From assembly GCA_949840885.1 (NCBI GenBank), contig CATKYJ010000025.1, forward strand, positions 1 through 63,463: DNA of 63,463 nt. Direction: 5' to 3'. The stretch is from an uncultured Acetatifactor sp. Its GTDB lineage: Bacteria > Bacillota > Clostridia > Lachnospirales > Lachnospiraceae. The translations under genes were made by a program, and so were the position numbers. Shown one piece after another: positions 27,021-33,994 of the stretch (its first letter is position 1; the number at the start of each line of letters is the position of its first letter). The notes below the pieces were generated by a model. That model did no database searches and was not told the origin of the DNA. It worked only from the letters and a program-made list of their open reading frames with translations.

Positions 27021-27171
27021 TACTCACAAGCGATAAAGTTTGCCGCCAGTTAATGATATCTGCCGCTCATGAGGCGGGCGCCAACGGAAGAAGCGCAGTC
27101 CATAGTATATTTTGTGATCGTCAGTATAAAATACGGTAAATTTGGAAAGCCTTTTATGGAGGATATAAGAT

Positions 27172-27190
27172 CCTCTGTAAGAGGTTTTTT
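27172..27190 (+). terminator. Short terminator hairpin
   Basis: CCTCT/AGAGG with a three-base loop, followed by seven Ts. The stem is only five pairs. It probably ends the SH3b gene transcript. The rest of 27021-27293 holds a repeat element and no gene. Confidence 0.5.
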
Positions 27191-27191
27191 T

Positions 27192-27229
27192 CATGACAAT
27201 AGGAGACTGGCGAGGCGGGGATTCTGTTG
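27192..27229. repeat. Small palindromic repeat element, copy 3
   Basis: Begins CATGACAATAG, has GCGAGGCGG in the centre and ends ATTCTGTTG. It is degenerate relative to the copies at 5629 and 12647, and as at 5629 it starts directly after a terminator T-run. Confidence 0.5.
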
Positions 27230-27293
27230 CTGCGCGAGACACAGGGATCGGGAGGTTTCCCCGCAGCGACTTTAAGAGAGGAGTACATTTGGG

Positions 27294-27725
27294 ATGAAAT
27301 CACAGGAGGCAGCGGTTTACAGGGAAATCCAGAGGAACGCGGACATGGCCATGAAAGCCATAGACACGATTTCCGGCAAGGTGTATGATGATGACCTTGC
27401 ACTGCAGATTTCCAGACAATCCTTAAAATATGCGGAGCTCTACAATGAGGCATCCAGACAGCTGATGGAGGGAAAGGCGGAGCGTTACCAGAGCAATGCC
27501 CTTACGGATGCTATGCTCAAGACCGGAATCCACTACAATACCATGCTCAACACCAGCACGGGCCACATTGCGGAGATGATGATCAAAGGCAGCAATACAG
27601 GCATCCTGGAAATGGAAAAGGTGCTGAGGCACAACGAGAACGCAGGGGAGGGCTCCAGGGCGCTGGCCAGGCAGCTGATCGACTTCGAGGAGAGCAATAT
27701 CAAGCGGCTGAAAGACTATCTGTAG
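27294..27725 (+). CDS. Small helical protein of unknown function
   Basis: A 143-residue, mostly alpha-helical soluble protein with regular charged heptad-like stretches (REIQRNADMAMKAIDTISGK, RQLMEGKAERYQSNALTDAM). It has no membrane segment, no cysteines and no motif that I recognise. GAGAGGAG precedes ATG 27294. Neighbours give no functional clue: SH3b protein upstream, glutamate dehydrogenase downstream with its own promoter. Codon use looks like real coding sequence. Confidence 0.75.
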   Translation: MKSQEAAVYREIQRNADMAMKAIDTISGKVYDDDLALQISRQSLKYAELYNEASRQLMEGKAERYQSNALTDAMLKTGIHYNTMLNTSTGHIAEMMIKGSNTGILEMEKVLRHNENAGEGSRALARQLIDFEESNIKRLKDYL

Positions 27726-27873
27726 GGATGGCCGGGACTGGCCGGAACAATTCAGGGCAGATGGGGCATGCCGGGACGGGCAGGCAGGCAGGCCGGATGG
27801 ATGGAAACTGGCAAATTGTGCAAATTGTTGAAAGAAAATCCCCAAAACTTTTCCGATTTAGTGAATTAAAGTG

Positions 27874-27902
27874 TTGTGCAATTTTTCACTACAGGTTATA
27901 AT
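27874..27902 (+). promoter_or_regulatory. Promoter of gdhA
   Basis: TTGTGC (27874-27879) and TATAAT (27897-27902) are separated by 17 bases. Transcription would start near 27909, leaving a leader of about 74 bases. Confidence 0.75.
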
Positions 27903-27926
27903 AAGTTTGGGACAATAGTGTTAGGA

Positions 27927-29326
<1,400 letters not shown>

Positions 29327-29340
29327 GACAGACGGAAAGA

Positions 29341-29368
29341 CCCGGGAACGCAGTGTTCCCGGGCTTTT
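29341..29368 (+). terminator. gdhA terminator
   Basis: CCCGGGAAC and GTTCCCGGG form a nine-pair stem followed by CTTTTC. It marks the end of recognisable host sequence before the prophage. Confidence 0.9.
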
Positions 29369-29424
29369 CATATTGTCGGAATATTCTCGTAAGGGGAGAA
29401 AAATGGGGCAGGAGAGACGTCGTG

Positions 29425-29456
29425 GGTTACATGTTGCCTACAGGTAGGTTACAGGT
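29425..29456. other. Candidate attL or integrase arm repeats
   Basis: GGTTACATG (29425-29433) and GGTTACAGG (29447-29455) are direct repeats, and TACAGGT occurs twice 11 bases apart, just outside the integrase stop. Short direct repeats beside an integrase gene are typical arm-type binding sites. The core cannot be identified here. Confidence 0.35.
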
Positions 29457-29464
29457 GGGCGACA

Positions 29465-30574
29465 CTAAAAGGAAACGGGGAGGCGATTGACTTCCCGGAT
29501 CAGGTCAGCCAGGGTTTTCTCCGTATAGACGTCCATTGTCACATCGCTGGAGCCTCCGGTCTTGAAAGCAGTGCCCGATGCGTTCGGGAGGGCATGCCCC
29601 ATAATTAGCTTCTTACATATGGTGTTCATGCCGGCATTGTCTGCCAGGGCGGCGAAAGTATAGCGGCAGTCGTGTGGGGAGTGGCTGAGGTTCATGCGGT
29701 GCATGAGCGTGTTCCAATTGGAGTTCTGGTAGACGGCCCTGGTGTAGTGGTTTCCGTACTTGTTGGTGATGAGGTATTTCCGGTTGTCATCCAGGCGGAA
29801 TTTGACCAAGGGGATGATCGCCTCATGGATCGGGATGATGCGGTTCCTGCCAGCCTCCGTCTTCTCCCCGCCGACCATGTAGCGTTCCTCCAGGTGGACG
29901 TCCCTGGAGAGGATGTCCAGGAGCTCGGACGGGCGACATCCGGTGTAGATGTAGATCAGCACGATGTCAACGTTGTTGACTGTGCCCAAGGCTCCCCATA
30001 GGGCGGCGATCTCGGCATCTGAGAACCTGGTATGGATGGGAATGCCGGAGGCGGTGAATTCAAAACTCAGGTGCTGGGTGATGTCGTTCTCCGTATACTC
30101 GTTCATGACAGCATACTCCCACATGCCGCGGATGAGGGCTCTCATGCTGCCTATGGTGGTCTTGGACTTGCTGCTCTGGGCATTAAGGCAGTCCTGGAGA
30201 TCCTGGGGGCGTAGGGAGACCACTTTTCGGTGGTGCAGGGGGGCAAACATGCCGAACGCGATGCCGTAGTTCTTCCAGGTGGACGCGGTGGGGTTGCTCT
30301 TCAGGCCGTGCCGGTACTTCTTCCACTTTTCATAGAGTTCCGAGAAAGTAGGGGAGTCCACGAAGCGCTGGTGCTCCCTGACGGCAGACCCATTGTTGTA
30401 CTCGGCCAGGTAGGAGATGGCGCTTTTCTGCTCCGCGAAGTAGGCCAGATACTTGCGCTTGCGCTTCACAGTGCCGTCCGGCTGCTCCTCCAGATAGGAG
30501 ATTCGCACGGCCCATGGGGCCCGTCGAGCCCCTTTCAGCTTGATGATGCTCCCATAACCATTTGGTAGTTTCAT
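29465..30574 (-). CDS. int: Phage tyrosine integrase
   Basis: A 369-residue site-specific recombinase. The N-terminal part is an AP2-like/SAM-like DNA-binding region (MKLPNGYGSIIKLKG). The catalytic domain has Arg in YIYTGCRPSELL, HxxR in SPHDCRYTFA and the nucleophile Tyr in TMDVYTEKT close to the C-terminus. ATG 30574 is preferred because AAGGAGGGAC lies just upstream; the frame is open to 30802, but that extension overlaps small-RNA signals. It lies at the prophage edge facing the host gene gdhA. Confidence 0.95.
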   Translation of the reverse strand: MKLPNGYGSIIKLKGARRAPWAVRISYLEEQPDGTVKRKRKYLAYFAEQKSAISYLAEYNNGSAVREHQRFVDSPTFSELYEKWKKYRHGLKSNPTASTWKNYGIAFGMFAPLHHRKVVSLRPQDLQDCLNAQSSKSKTTIGSMRALIRGMWEYAVMNEYTENDITQHLSFEFTASGIPIHTRFSDAEIAALWGALGTVNNVDIVLIYIYTGCRPSELLDILSRDVHLEERYMVGGEKTEAGRNRIIPIHEAIIPLVKFRLDDNRKYLITNKYGNHYTRAVYQNSNWNTLMHRMNLSHSPHDCRYTFAALADNAGMNTICKKLIMGHALPNASGTAFKTGGSSDVTMDVYTEKTLADLIREVNRLPVSF

Positions 30575-30615
30575 GTGGTGTCCCTCCTTGTTTTTGGTTA
30601 TAAAAATAACAGCCT

Positions 30616-30646
30616 GTGAACTGACGAGAAAATCTCGGAAGTTCAC
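30616..30646. other. Nested perfect palindrome in the integrase leader
   Basis: GTGAACT-GA-CGAGA-AAA-TCTCG-GA-AGTTCAC: two perfect stems separated by a symmetric GA/GA internal loop with an AAA end loop. It lies 42 bases upstream of the integrase start, and the strong rightward promoter at 30647 begins immediately beside it. Confidence 0.6.
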
Positions 30647-30675
30647 TTGCAAGCTGTCCCAGGAGATGATATAAT
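30647..30675 (+). promoter_or_regulatory. Strong promoter of a putative small RNA
   Basis: TTGCAA (30647-30652), 17 bases, TATAAT (30670-30675). It points away from the integrase gene. Confidence 0.75.
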
Positions 30676-30681
30676 ATTTTT

Positions 30682-30752
30682 GCTGTAAAATATGTATCCA
30701 TCCGGGGTATATATGGAGCCGTCCGGTGCTGGTAACACCGGGCGGTTTTTTC
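30682..30752 (+). ncRNA. Putative orphan small RNA antisense to the integrase leader
   Basis: About 70 bases between the promoter at 30647 and an intrinsic terminator, in which CCGTCCGGTG (30719-30728) pairs with CACCGGGCGG (30736-30745), followed by TTTTTT. It has no plausible reading frame. It lies opposite the possible integrase leader. Its promoter is the same as those of the two antitoxin RNAs nearby, so it may be a third antitoxin that has lost its toxin. Confidence 0.55.
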
Positions 30753-30762
30753 GAAGTTTTTA

Positions 30763-30791
30763 TTGCAAATATCTGCATTACAGTATATAAT
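30763..30791 (+). promoter_or_regulatory. Promoter of antitoxin RNA 1
   Basis: TTGCAA (30763-30768), 17 bases, TATAAT (30786-30791), reading rightward towards the toxin 1 gene. Confidence 0.75.
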
Positions 30792-30797
30792 ATGCTT

Positions 30798-30894
30798 AAC
30801 AAGAGAGCCGAAAGCTAGATGCAGCCTAGCCGCCGGTAGTTCATTTGCCAAAAAGTAGCGCCTTACTTTACCAGAGCGAGGGCGCTACTTTTTG
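30798..30894 (+). ncRNA. Antitoxin RNA 1 (type I system)
   Basis: A predicted 95-base RNA ending at a bidirectional hairpin (AAGTAGCGCC, about 30852-30862, with GGCGCTACTT 30881-30890), flanked by A- and T-runs. That hairpin is shared with the 3' end of the toxin 1 mRNA on the other strand, so the two RNAs can pair. TAGATGCAGCCTAG (30816-30829) resembles the plus-strand sequence over the toxin start (TAGCACCAGCCTCC, 30971-30984), matching nine of the first twelve bases. This gives a second pairing site over the toxin ribosome site. Confidence 0.65.
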
Positions 30895-30971
30895 CGTGTT
30901 GCATAAATAACAAGAGTTATAACAGCGCAAAGCATAATTACAAGTGAAAACAGATCACTATATGTAACCAT
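30885..30971 (-). CDS. Holin-like type I toxin peptide
   Basis: A 28-residue peptide: a short polar N-terminus (MVTYSDLF), one hydrophobic helix (SLVIMLCAVITLVIYA) and a basic tail (TRKK). This is the pattern of the putative holin-like toxins of Firmicutes prophages, which insert into the membrane and depolarise it. GAAAGGAGG lies eleven bases before ATG 30971. The stop codon lies inside the bidirectional terminator stem shared with antitoxin RNA 1. Not found by ordinary length-limited gene calling. Confidence 0.75.
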   Translation of the reverse strand: MVTYSDLFSLVIMLCAVITLVIYATRKK

Positions 30972-31032
30972 AGCACCAGCCTCCTTTCTCGGCGGCTGAC
31001 GTAATCGCCCTTTCGGCTCCCTGGGGAAGCAT

Positions 31033-31062
31033 ATTATATTTTCATGGTGCAAACGTATACAA
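31033..31062 (-). promoter_or_regulatory. Promoter of toxin 1
   Basis: On the minus strand TTGTAT (31062-31057) and TATAAT (31038-31033) are separated by 18 bases, giving a leader of about 55 bases before the toxin start. Confidence 0.55.
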
Positions 31063-31085
31063 CCTGTGACAATTTGTCACAGGTT
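31061..31085. promoter_or_regulatory. Perfect 25-base palindrome between the toxin promoters
   Basis: AACCTGTGACAA and TTGTCACAGGTT flank one central base. It touches the -35 box of the leftward toxin 1 promoter and lies 10 bases from the palindrome over the rightward promoter. A likely operator for both toxin genes. Confidence 0.6.
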
Positions 31086-31094
31086 CATTTCTTC

Positions 31095-31126
31095 TTGTTG
31101 CGACATCGCAACAAGTGTGGTACAAT
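31095..31126 (+). promoter_or_regulatory. Promoter and palindrome of toxin 2
   Basis: TTGCGA (31098-31103), 17 bases, TACAAT (31121-31126). The -35 box lies inside the perfect inverted repeat TTGTTGCGA/TCGCAACAA (31095-31114). A near copy of this repeat lies inside a coding region at 41748. Confidence 0.7.
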
Positions 31127-31171
31127 TCCTTTGTTACCGCCCCTATACCGGTACGGAAAGGGGGTGCGCTG

Positions 31172-31258
31172 ATGGATATATTATCATCCTTTTTTCTCTC
31201 CGTATTGGCAAGTGTAGTTGCCTACTACATATGCAAGTGGCTTGACGGGGAAGAATAG
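31172..31258 (+). CDS. Fst-like type I toxin peptide
   Basis: A 28-residue peptide with a hydrophobic helix (ILSSFFLSVLASVVAYYI) and a charged C-terminus (CKWLDGEE). Size and layout are like Fst/par toxins, which damage the membrane. GGAAAGGGGG precedes ATG 31172. The mRNA would run from about 31133 to the terminator at 31300-31333. A convergent antisense RNA and direct repeats covering the start codon support the type I call. Sequence similarity to known Fst peptides is weak by eye. Confidence 0.7.
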   Translation: MDILSSFFLSVLASVVAYYICKWLDGEE

Positions 31259-31290
31259 ACGGTAGCCAAGCCCGAACGGTTGACTTCTCC

Positions 31291-31373
31291 GTAAAAGAAG
31301 AGCCCCGGAAGTATTGCAGTACTTCCGGGGCTCGTTCTTTGTGTGCCTGATGGACACTATCATCCTTTTGCCT
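31291..31373 (-). ncRNA. Antitoxin RNA 2 (RNA II-like)
   Basis: A predicted leftward RNA of about 80 bases. Its promoter is TTGCAA (31408-31403), 17 bases, TATAAT (31385-31380). It ends at a perfect 14-pair hairpin (31300-31313 with 31320-31333) shared with the toxin 2 mRNA. The plus-strand sequence at 31347-31370 repeats the toxin start region 31169-31193 (CTGATGGA...TATCATCCTTTT), so this RNA can pair with the toxin start codon as well as with the terminator loop, as in the par system. Confidence 0.75.
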
Positions 31374-31454
31374 ACTGGCATTATAGCATATGCAGATATG
31401 GTTTGCAATATGCTTTCCCCGGAATACTTTGTTCTTTTTTCATGTCTTTTTGCT

Positions 31455-32204
31455 TTAAGTCAGCTTATCGACCACTCTCCCCATGCATACGGAATCTTCT
31501 GTAAGAGGTACATCGTGATATCCCTTATTCAGCGATATAAGCATGTCCTGTCCAAGCTGCTTCACATAAGCCAGGCCGTTGACGTTGAAGATGCCAATCT
31601 CGCCTACACTGATCTCACAAGTAGGCTCAATCAGGAGGATGTCGCCATCATTGTACAGAGGCTCCATGCTCCGGCCATCCACCTTTACTGCATAGGCCAC
31701 ACGGCGGTATTCCGGTATGTCTGGCATCGTGATGCGCTCGGAGTATACATCATCGAAGATGACCTGGCCGGTTCCGGCAGATACGCTGCGGAAGTATTCT
31801 ATGAGGCGGCCATTTGCGCTTGCGGACTTATGTAGTTCGACTATGGCAGCAGGGGTGGCCTGGCTTAATTGATTCACTCTGTCAGACTCCCACTGGAGGA
31901 TTGTGTCTACATGCTCCCGGCCGGAATCATCAAGGGAGCGGTATTTTTTGATATGCTCCATTTCAGAGAACCTTAGTTGATGTGAAGAAAATTTTTCTTT
32001 TTCTTCTGTAAGACCCAATAAGTAATCTGCTGACACGTTGAAAAAATCAGACATTTGTTTTAAAAAAGTATGTCCAGGCTCTCTTGCATCTGTCTCATAA
32101 TTCCGTAGAGTTGTCTCTGGAATAGAAAGCTTTTCCGCAAACTTTTTTCTGGTGTTATATCCATTTTCTTCTCTTAATTGTGTAAGTCGTTTTCCGAAAG
32201 TCAT
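31455..32204 (-). CDS. CI-like phage repressor, XRE plus S24 peptidase
   Basis: A 249-residue lysogeny repressor. Residues 1-65 are an XRE helix-turn-helix (TRKKFAEKLSIPETTLRNYE). The C-terminal half is an S24/LexA-type self-cleavage and dimerisation domain with Ser in KVDGRSMEPLYNDGD and Lys in AYVKQLG. It would be inactivated during SOS response, releasing the prophage. ATAGGAGG precedes ATG 32204. Its strong promoter (32227-32255) and the three operators at 32265-32349 separate it from the divergent cro-like gene. Confidence 0.93.
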   Translation of the reverse strand: MTFGKRLTQLREENGYNTRKKFAEKLSIPETTLRNYETDAREPGHTFLKQMSDFFNVSADYLLGLTEEKEKFSSHQLRFSEMEHIKKYRSLDDSGREHVDTILQWESDRVNQLSQATPAAIVELHKSASANGRLIEYFRSVSAGTGQVIFDDVYSERITMPDIPEYRRVAYAVKVDGRSMEPLYNDGDILLIEPTCEISVGEIGIFNVNGLAYVKQLGQDMLISLNKGYHDVPLTEDSVCMGRVVDKLT

Positions 32205-32226
32205 GAAGAATACCTCCTATGACTTG

Positions 32227-32255
32227 ATTATATGTAATGATTTTCAATATGTCAA
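32227..32255 (-). promoter_or_regulatory. Promoter of the CI-like repressor
   Basis: On the minus strand TTGACA (32255-32250), 17 bases, TATAAT (32232-32227): a consensus promoter. Confidence 0.85.
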
Positions 32256-32264
32256 CATTAAAAA

Positions 32265-32349
32265 ACCCAAAATGAGCAATTTGTTTCAAAAAGGTATTGA
32301 CAAAAGCTCAAAACGAGATTATTATACATGCATAAAGCTCGTTTTGAGC
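32265..32349. promoter_or_regulatory. Three repressor operators and the early rightward promoter
   Basis: GCTCGTTTTGAGC (32337-32349), GCTCAAAACGAGA (32306-32318) and ACCCAAAATGAGC (32265-32277) are versions of one 13-base palindromic site. The rightward promoter TTGACA (32297-32302), 17 bases, TATTAT (32320-32325) has one operator between its boxes and another just downstream, so repressor binding shuts off the early genes. The third site lies next to the repressor's own promoter. Confidence 0.85.
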
Positions 32350-32365
32350 AGAAAGGAGGAGAAAA

Positions 32366-32584
32366 ATGCTCAATAGTATTGAGGCCGAAAGAGTTAGGAA
32401 CCAACTTTCAAAAGAGGACATGGCCAAAAAATTAGGGGTTTCATTGAAGACATATTATAACTGGATAAATGAAGAAACTGACATGCCTATCTCCTTTTTG
32501 ATAAAAATGTCCCAGATGTTTAGAACTACTACAGATTATTTACTGGAAGGTGCCACTGGTATGAAGCCGCGGAAGCCAGTATAG
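32366..32584 (+). CDS. Cro-like XRE regulator
   Basis: A 72-residue helix-turn-helix protein (LSKEDMAKKLGVSLKTYYNWI, then SFLIKMSQMFRTTTDYLLEG). It is the first gene rightward of the CI operators, the position of Cro, and probably competes for the same sites to favour the lytic cycle. AAAGGAGGAG precedes ATG 32366. Its 3' end and the following ribosome site are duplicated 1.4 kb downstream at 33950-33986. Confidence 0.88.
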   Translation: MLNSIEAERVRNQLSKEDMAKKLGVSLKTYYNWINEETDMPISFLIKMSQMFRTTTDYLLEGATGMKPRKPV

Positions 32585-32595
32585 GAGGGAGGTGA
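32559..32595 (+). repeat. Direct repeat A (cro 3' end plus ribosome site)
   Basis: A 37-base sequence covering the last cro codons and the next ribosome site (begins GGTATGAAGCCGCGG, ends GGGAGGTGA). It recurs with few changes at 33950-33986. Confidence 0.7.
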
Positions 32596-32598
32596 CAA

Positions 32599-32925
32599 AT
32601 GGAAAGGCAAAAAAAGGAATCGGCCGTAAAGGATTACACCACAGTAGAGGGCCAGCTGAAAATGCTAAGGGCACTTCTTCTGGCCACTACATTGTTGCTG
32701 GCCATGGTCATTATTCGTTGTCATAGCCGGTACTTGGAGTTGGAAGAGAAGTATCAGTTGTTGGCTGAGTCGAATCGTCTGCTTTTTGAGTCAAATCAGT
32801 TGCTTCTTGAGTCGGATCGCCTGACTCTTGAACAGCAACAGCTGATTCTGGAGCAGCAACGGCTGATTCAAGAGGCATTTGGAATAGGGAAGCTTGTTCC
32901 TGAAGAGATTCCTTCATGTCCTTAA
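32599..32925 (+). CDS. Small membrane coiled-coil protein
   Basis: A 108-residue protein. One membrane helix (residues about 23-42, MLRALLLATTLLLAMVII) is followed by a repeat-like coiled coil (LLFESNQLLLESDRL, LEQQQLILEQQRLIQE). GGAGGGAGGTGAC precedes ATG 32599, a strong ribosome site. Its last 215 bases lie opposite the 3' end of the leftward gene at 32711-33706, which itself encodes a membrane helix plus Gln/Glu/Leu coiled coil. It follows cro in the early transcript. Function unknown. Confidence 0.6.
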   Translation: MERQKKESAVKDYTTVEGQLKMLRALLLATTLLLAMVIIRCHSRYLELEEKYQLLAESNRLLFESNQLLLESDRLTLEQQQLILEQQRLIQEAFGIGKLVPEEIPSCP

Positions 32926-33706
32926 TGAAATCAGCTTGTGACGATTCAGAGGTATCCACGGATTCGAGGATTTCAAGAAGGATCTGATTCTGCTCCCAGA
33001 GAAGCTGGTTCTGTTCTCTGGTAAGCTGCTCCTGCTCCAAAAGATGTCGGCTCTCTTCTTTGGTAAGTTGATTCTGTTCCTGAAGAAGCTGGTTTTGCTT
33101 TTGGTCAAGTATGGCCTGCTCCTGTATAAGTTGGTTTTGTTCCAGAAGCAAACGGGTATTTTCCTGAGGATCTTTGGTGCCAATATTTTGGAAAATGGAG
33201 GCGAAGACAGAAACAAGGACGGAAATGAGTGTGATAAAAATATCAGTCCTGATTCGTAATCTGTTATGCCCCATGGGAATCACAATATTATCAGGGAAGT
33301 CAATATCCCTAATGATAGGTGAATCAGTAATTACATAGTCATCGGAATCGTTGGAGGTATTTTCGCTCTGGGCAGATGCAAGGAGTGAATCAAAGTCTAT
33401 AGAACGAAAAGTTTCAGTTAATATTCCTGAAACAGAAGAGAAATGTTCTATATTTGTAATGAGATTTTGGGGTAATAAATTATAAGCAGCTAAAAGTGGC
33501 TGTAGTTGTTCCACACATGACGTTAAAATGCCATTGTACTCCATATTAATGTTTTTCGTAAGAGTGGCAGTTTCAAGCAAGCATGGAGAAAGGTTATCGA
33601 CAATTGTTTGGTTAATGTTCAGGGCTTCATTAAGAGACTTTACAATTTTTGAATATGTTTTGGCTATATTGTACAAAGATTCCTGATTATTTGAATAGTG
33701 TGGCAT
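32711..33706 (-). CDS. Membrane-anchored coiled-coil protein, probable lysogenic cargo
   Basis: A 331-residue protein. The soluble helical N-terminal region (residues 1-150) precedes a membrane helix (about 158-178, FITLISVLVSVFASIFQNIG). After it comes a long Gln/Asn/Glu/Leu coiled coil with repeats such as QNQLLQEQNQL (about 185-250) and an acidic, Thr/Pro/Gln-rich tail. The tail is coded opposite the neighbouring rightward gene. ACGGAGG precedes ATG 33706, and a consensus-like promoter (33740-33768) allows expression in the lysogen. Superinfection exclusion or defence is a reasonable guess; no family recognised. Confidence 0.75.
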   Translation of the reverse strand: MPHYSNNQESLYNIAKTYSKIVKSLNEALNINQTIVDNLSPCLLETATLTKNINMEYNGILTSCVEQLQPLLAAYNLLPQNLITNIEHFSSVSGILTETFRSIDFDSLLASAQSENTSNDSDDYVITDSPIIRDIDFPDNIVIPMGHNRLRIRTDIFITLISVLVSVFASIFQNIGTKDPQENTRLLLEQNQLIQEQAILDQKQNQLLQEQNQLTKEESRHLLEQEQLTREQNQLLWEQNQILLEILESVDTSESSQADFIKDMKESLQEQASLFQMPLESAVAAPESAVAVQESGDPTQEATDLTQKADDSTQPTTDTSLPTPSTGYDNE

Positions 33707-33739
33707 GTTTTCCTCCGTATTTTAGCAAGATTTGAAATT

Positions 33740-33768
33740 ATTTTACCAGAATAAGAAAAATATTTCAA
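33740..33768 (-). promoter_or_regulatory. Promoter of the coiled-coil cargo gene
   Basis: On the minus strand TTGAAA (33768-33763), 17 bases, TAAAAT (33745-33740), 34 bases before the start codon. Confidence 0.75.
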
Positions 33769-33791
33769 TAGCAGGGAGGAGGTGAGGACGG

Positions 33792-33938
33792 ATGACGGAA
33801 TGGCTTAAGGAGCAGAAAGAGCGGATAGAAAGAGACATAAAGATGCACGAGAACTGTCTGAACGGCTTAAGGGTTCAGTTGAATGCCGTATGCAGCATTA
33901 TCGCTCAAAGGGACGGGCAGCCGGAAGACACCAAATGA
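33792..33938 (+). CDS. Small charged protein
   Basis: A 48-residue, mostly helical charged peptide (MTEWLKEQKERIERDIKMH..., with two Cys). GGGAGGAGGTGA precedes ATG 33792, the same ribosome-site sequence that starts neighbouring small genes. Function unknown. It ends 12 bases before direct repeat B. Confidence 0.6.
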   Translation: MTEWLKEQKERIERDIKMHENCLNGLRVQLNAVCSIIAQRDGQPEDTK

Positions 33939-33949
33939 ATTGAGAGTGC

Positions 33950-33986
33950 GGTATGAGCCGCGGATGCCAGTATAGGGAGGAGGTGA
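33950..33986 (+). repeat. Direct repeat B (remnant of a cro 3' end)
   Basis: Begins GGTATGAGCCGCGGATGCC and ends GGAGGAGGTGA, matching 32559-32595 except for a one-base gap and a few changes, but here no cro gene precedes it. It ends just before the next gene's start. Confidence 0.7.
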
Positions 33987-33994
33987 GAAGAGAT

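Noticed and set aside
27097..27130. Promoter boxes near TATAAA 27125-27130
   Set aside because: The nearest -35-like box (TTGTGA 27112) is only seven bases away, so spacing is wrong.
27069..27275. 68-codon frame between the SH3b gene and the helical protein
   Set aside because: It runs through a terminator hairpin and the palindromic repeat and has no ribosome site.
31314..31835. Rightward frame opposite the CI-like repressor
   Set aside because: It overlaps the antitoxin RNA 2 gene and the well-supported repressor; no ribosome site.
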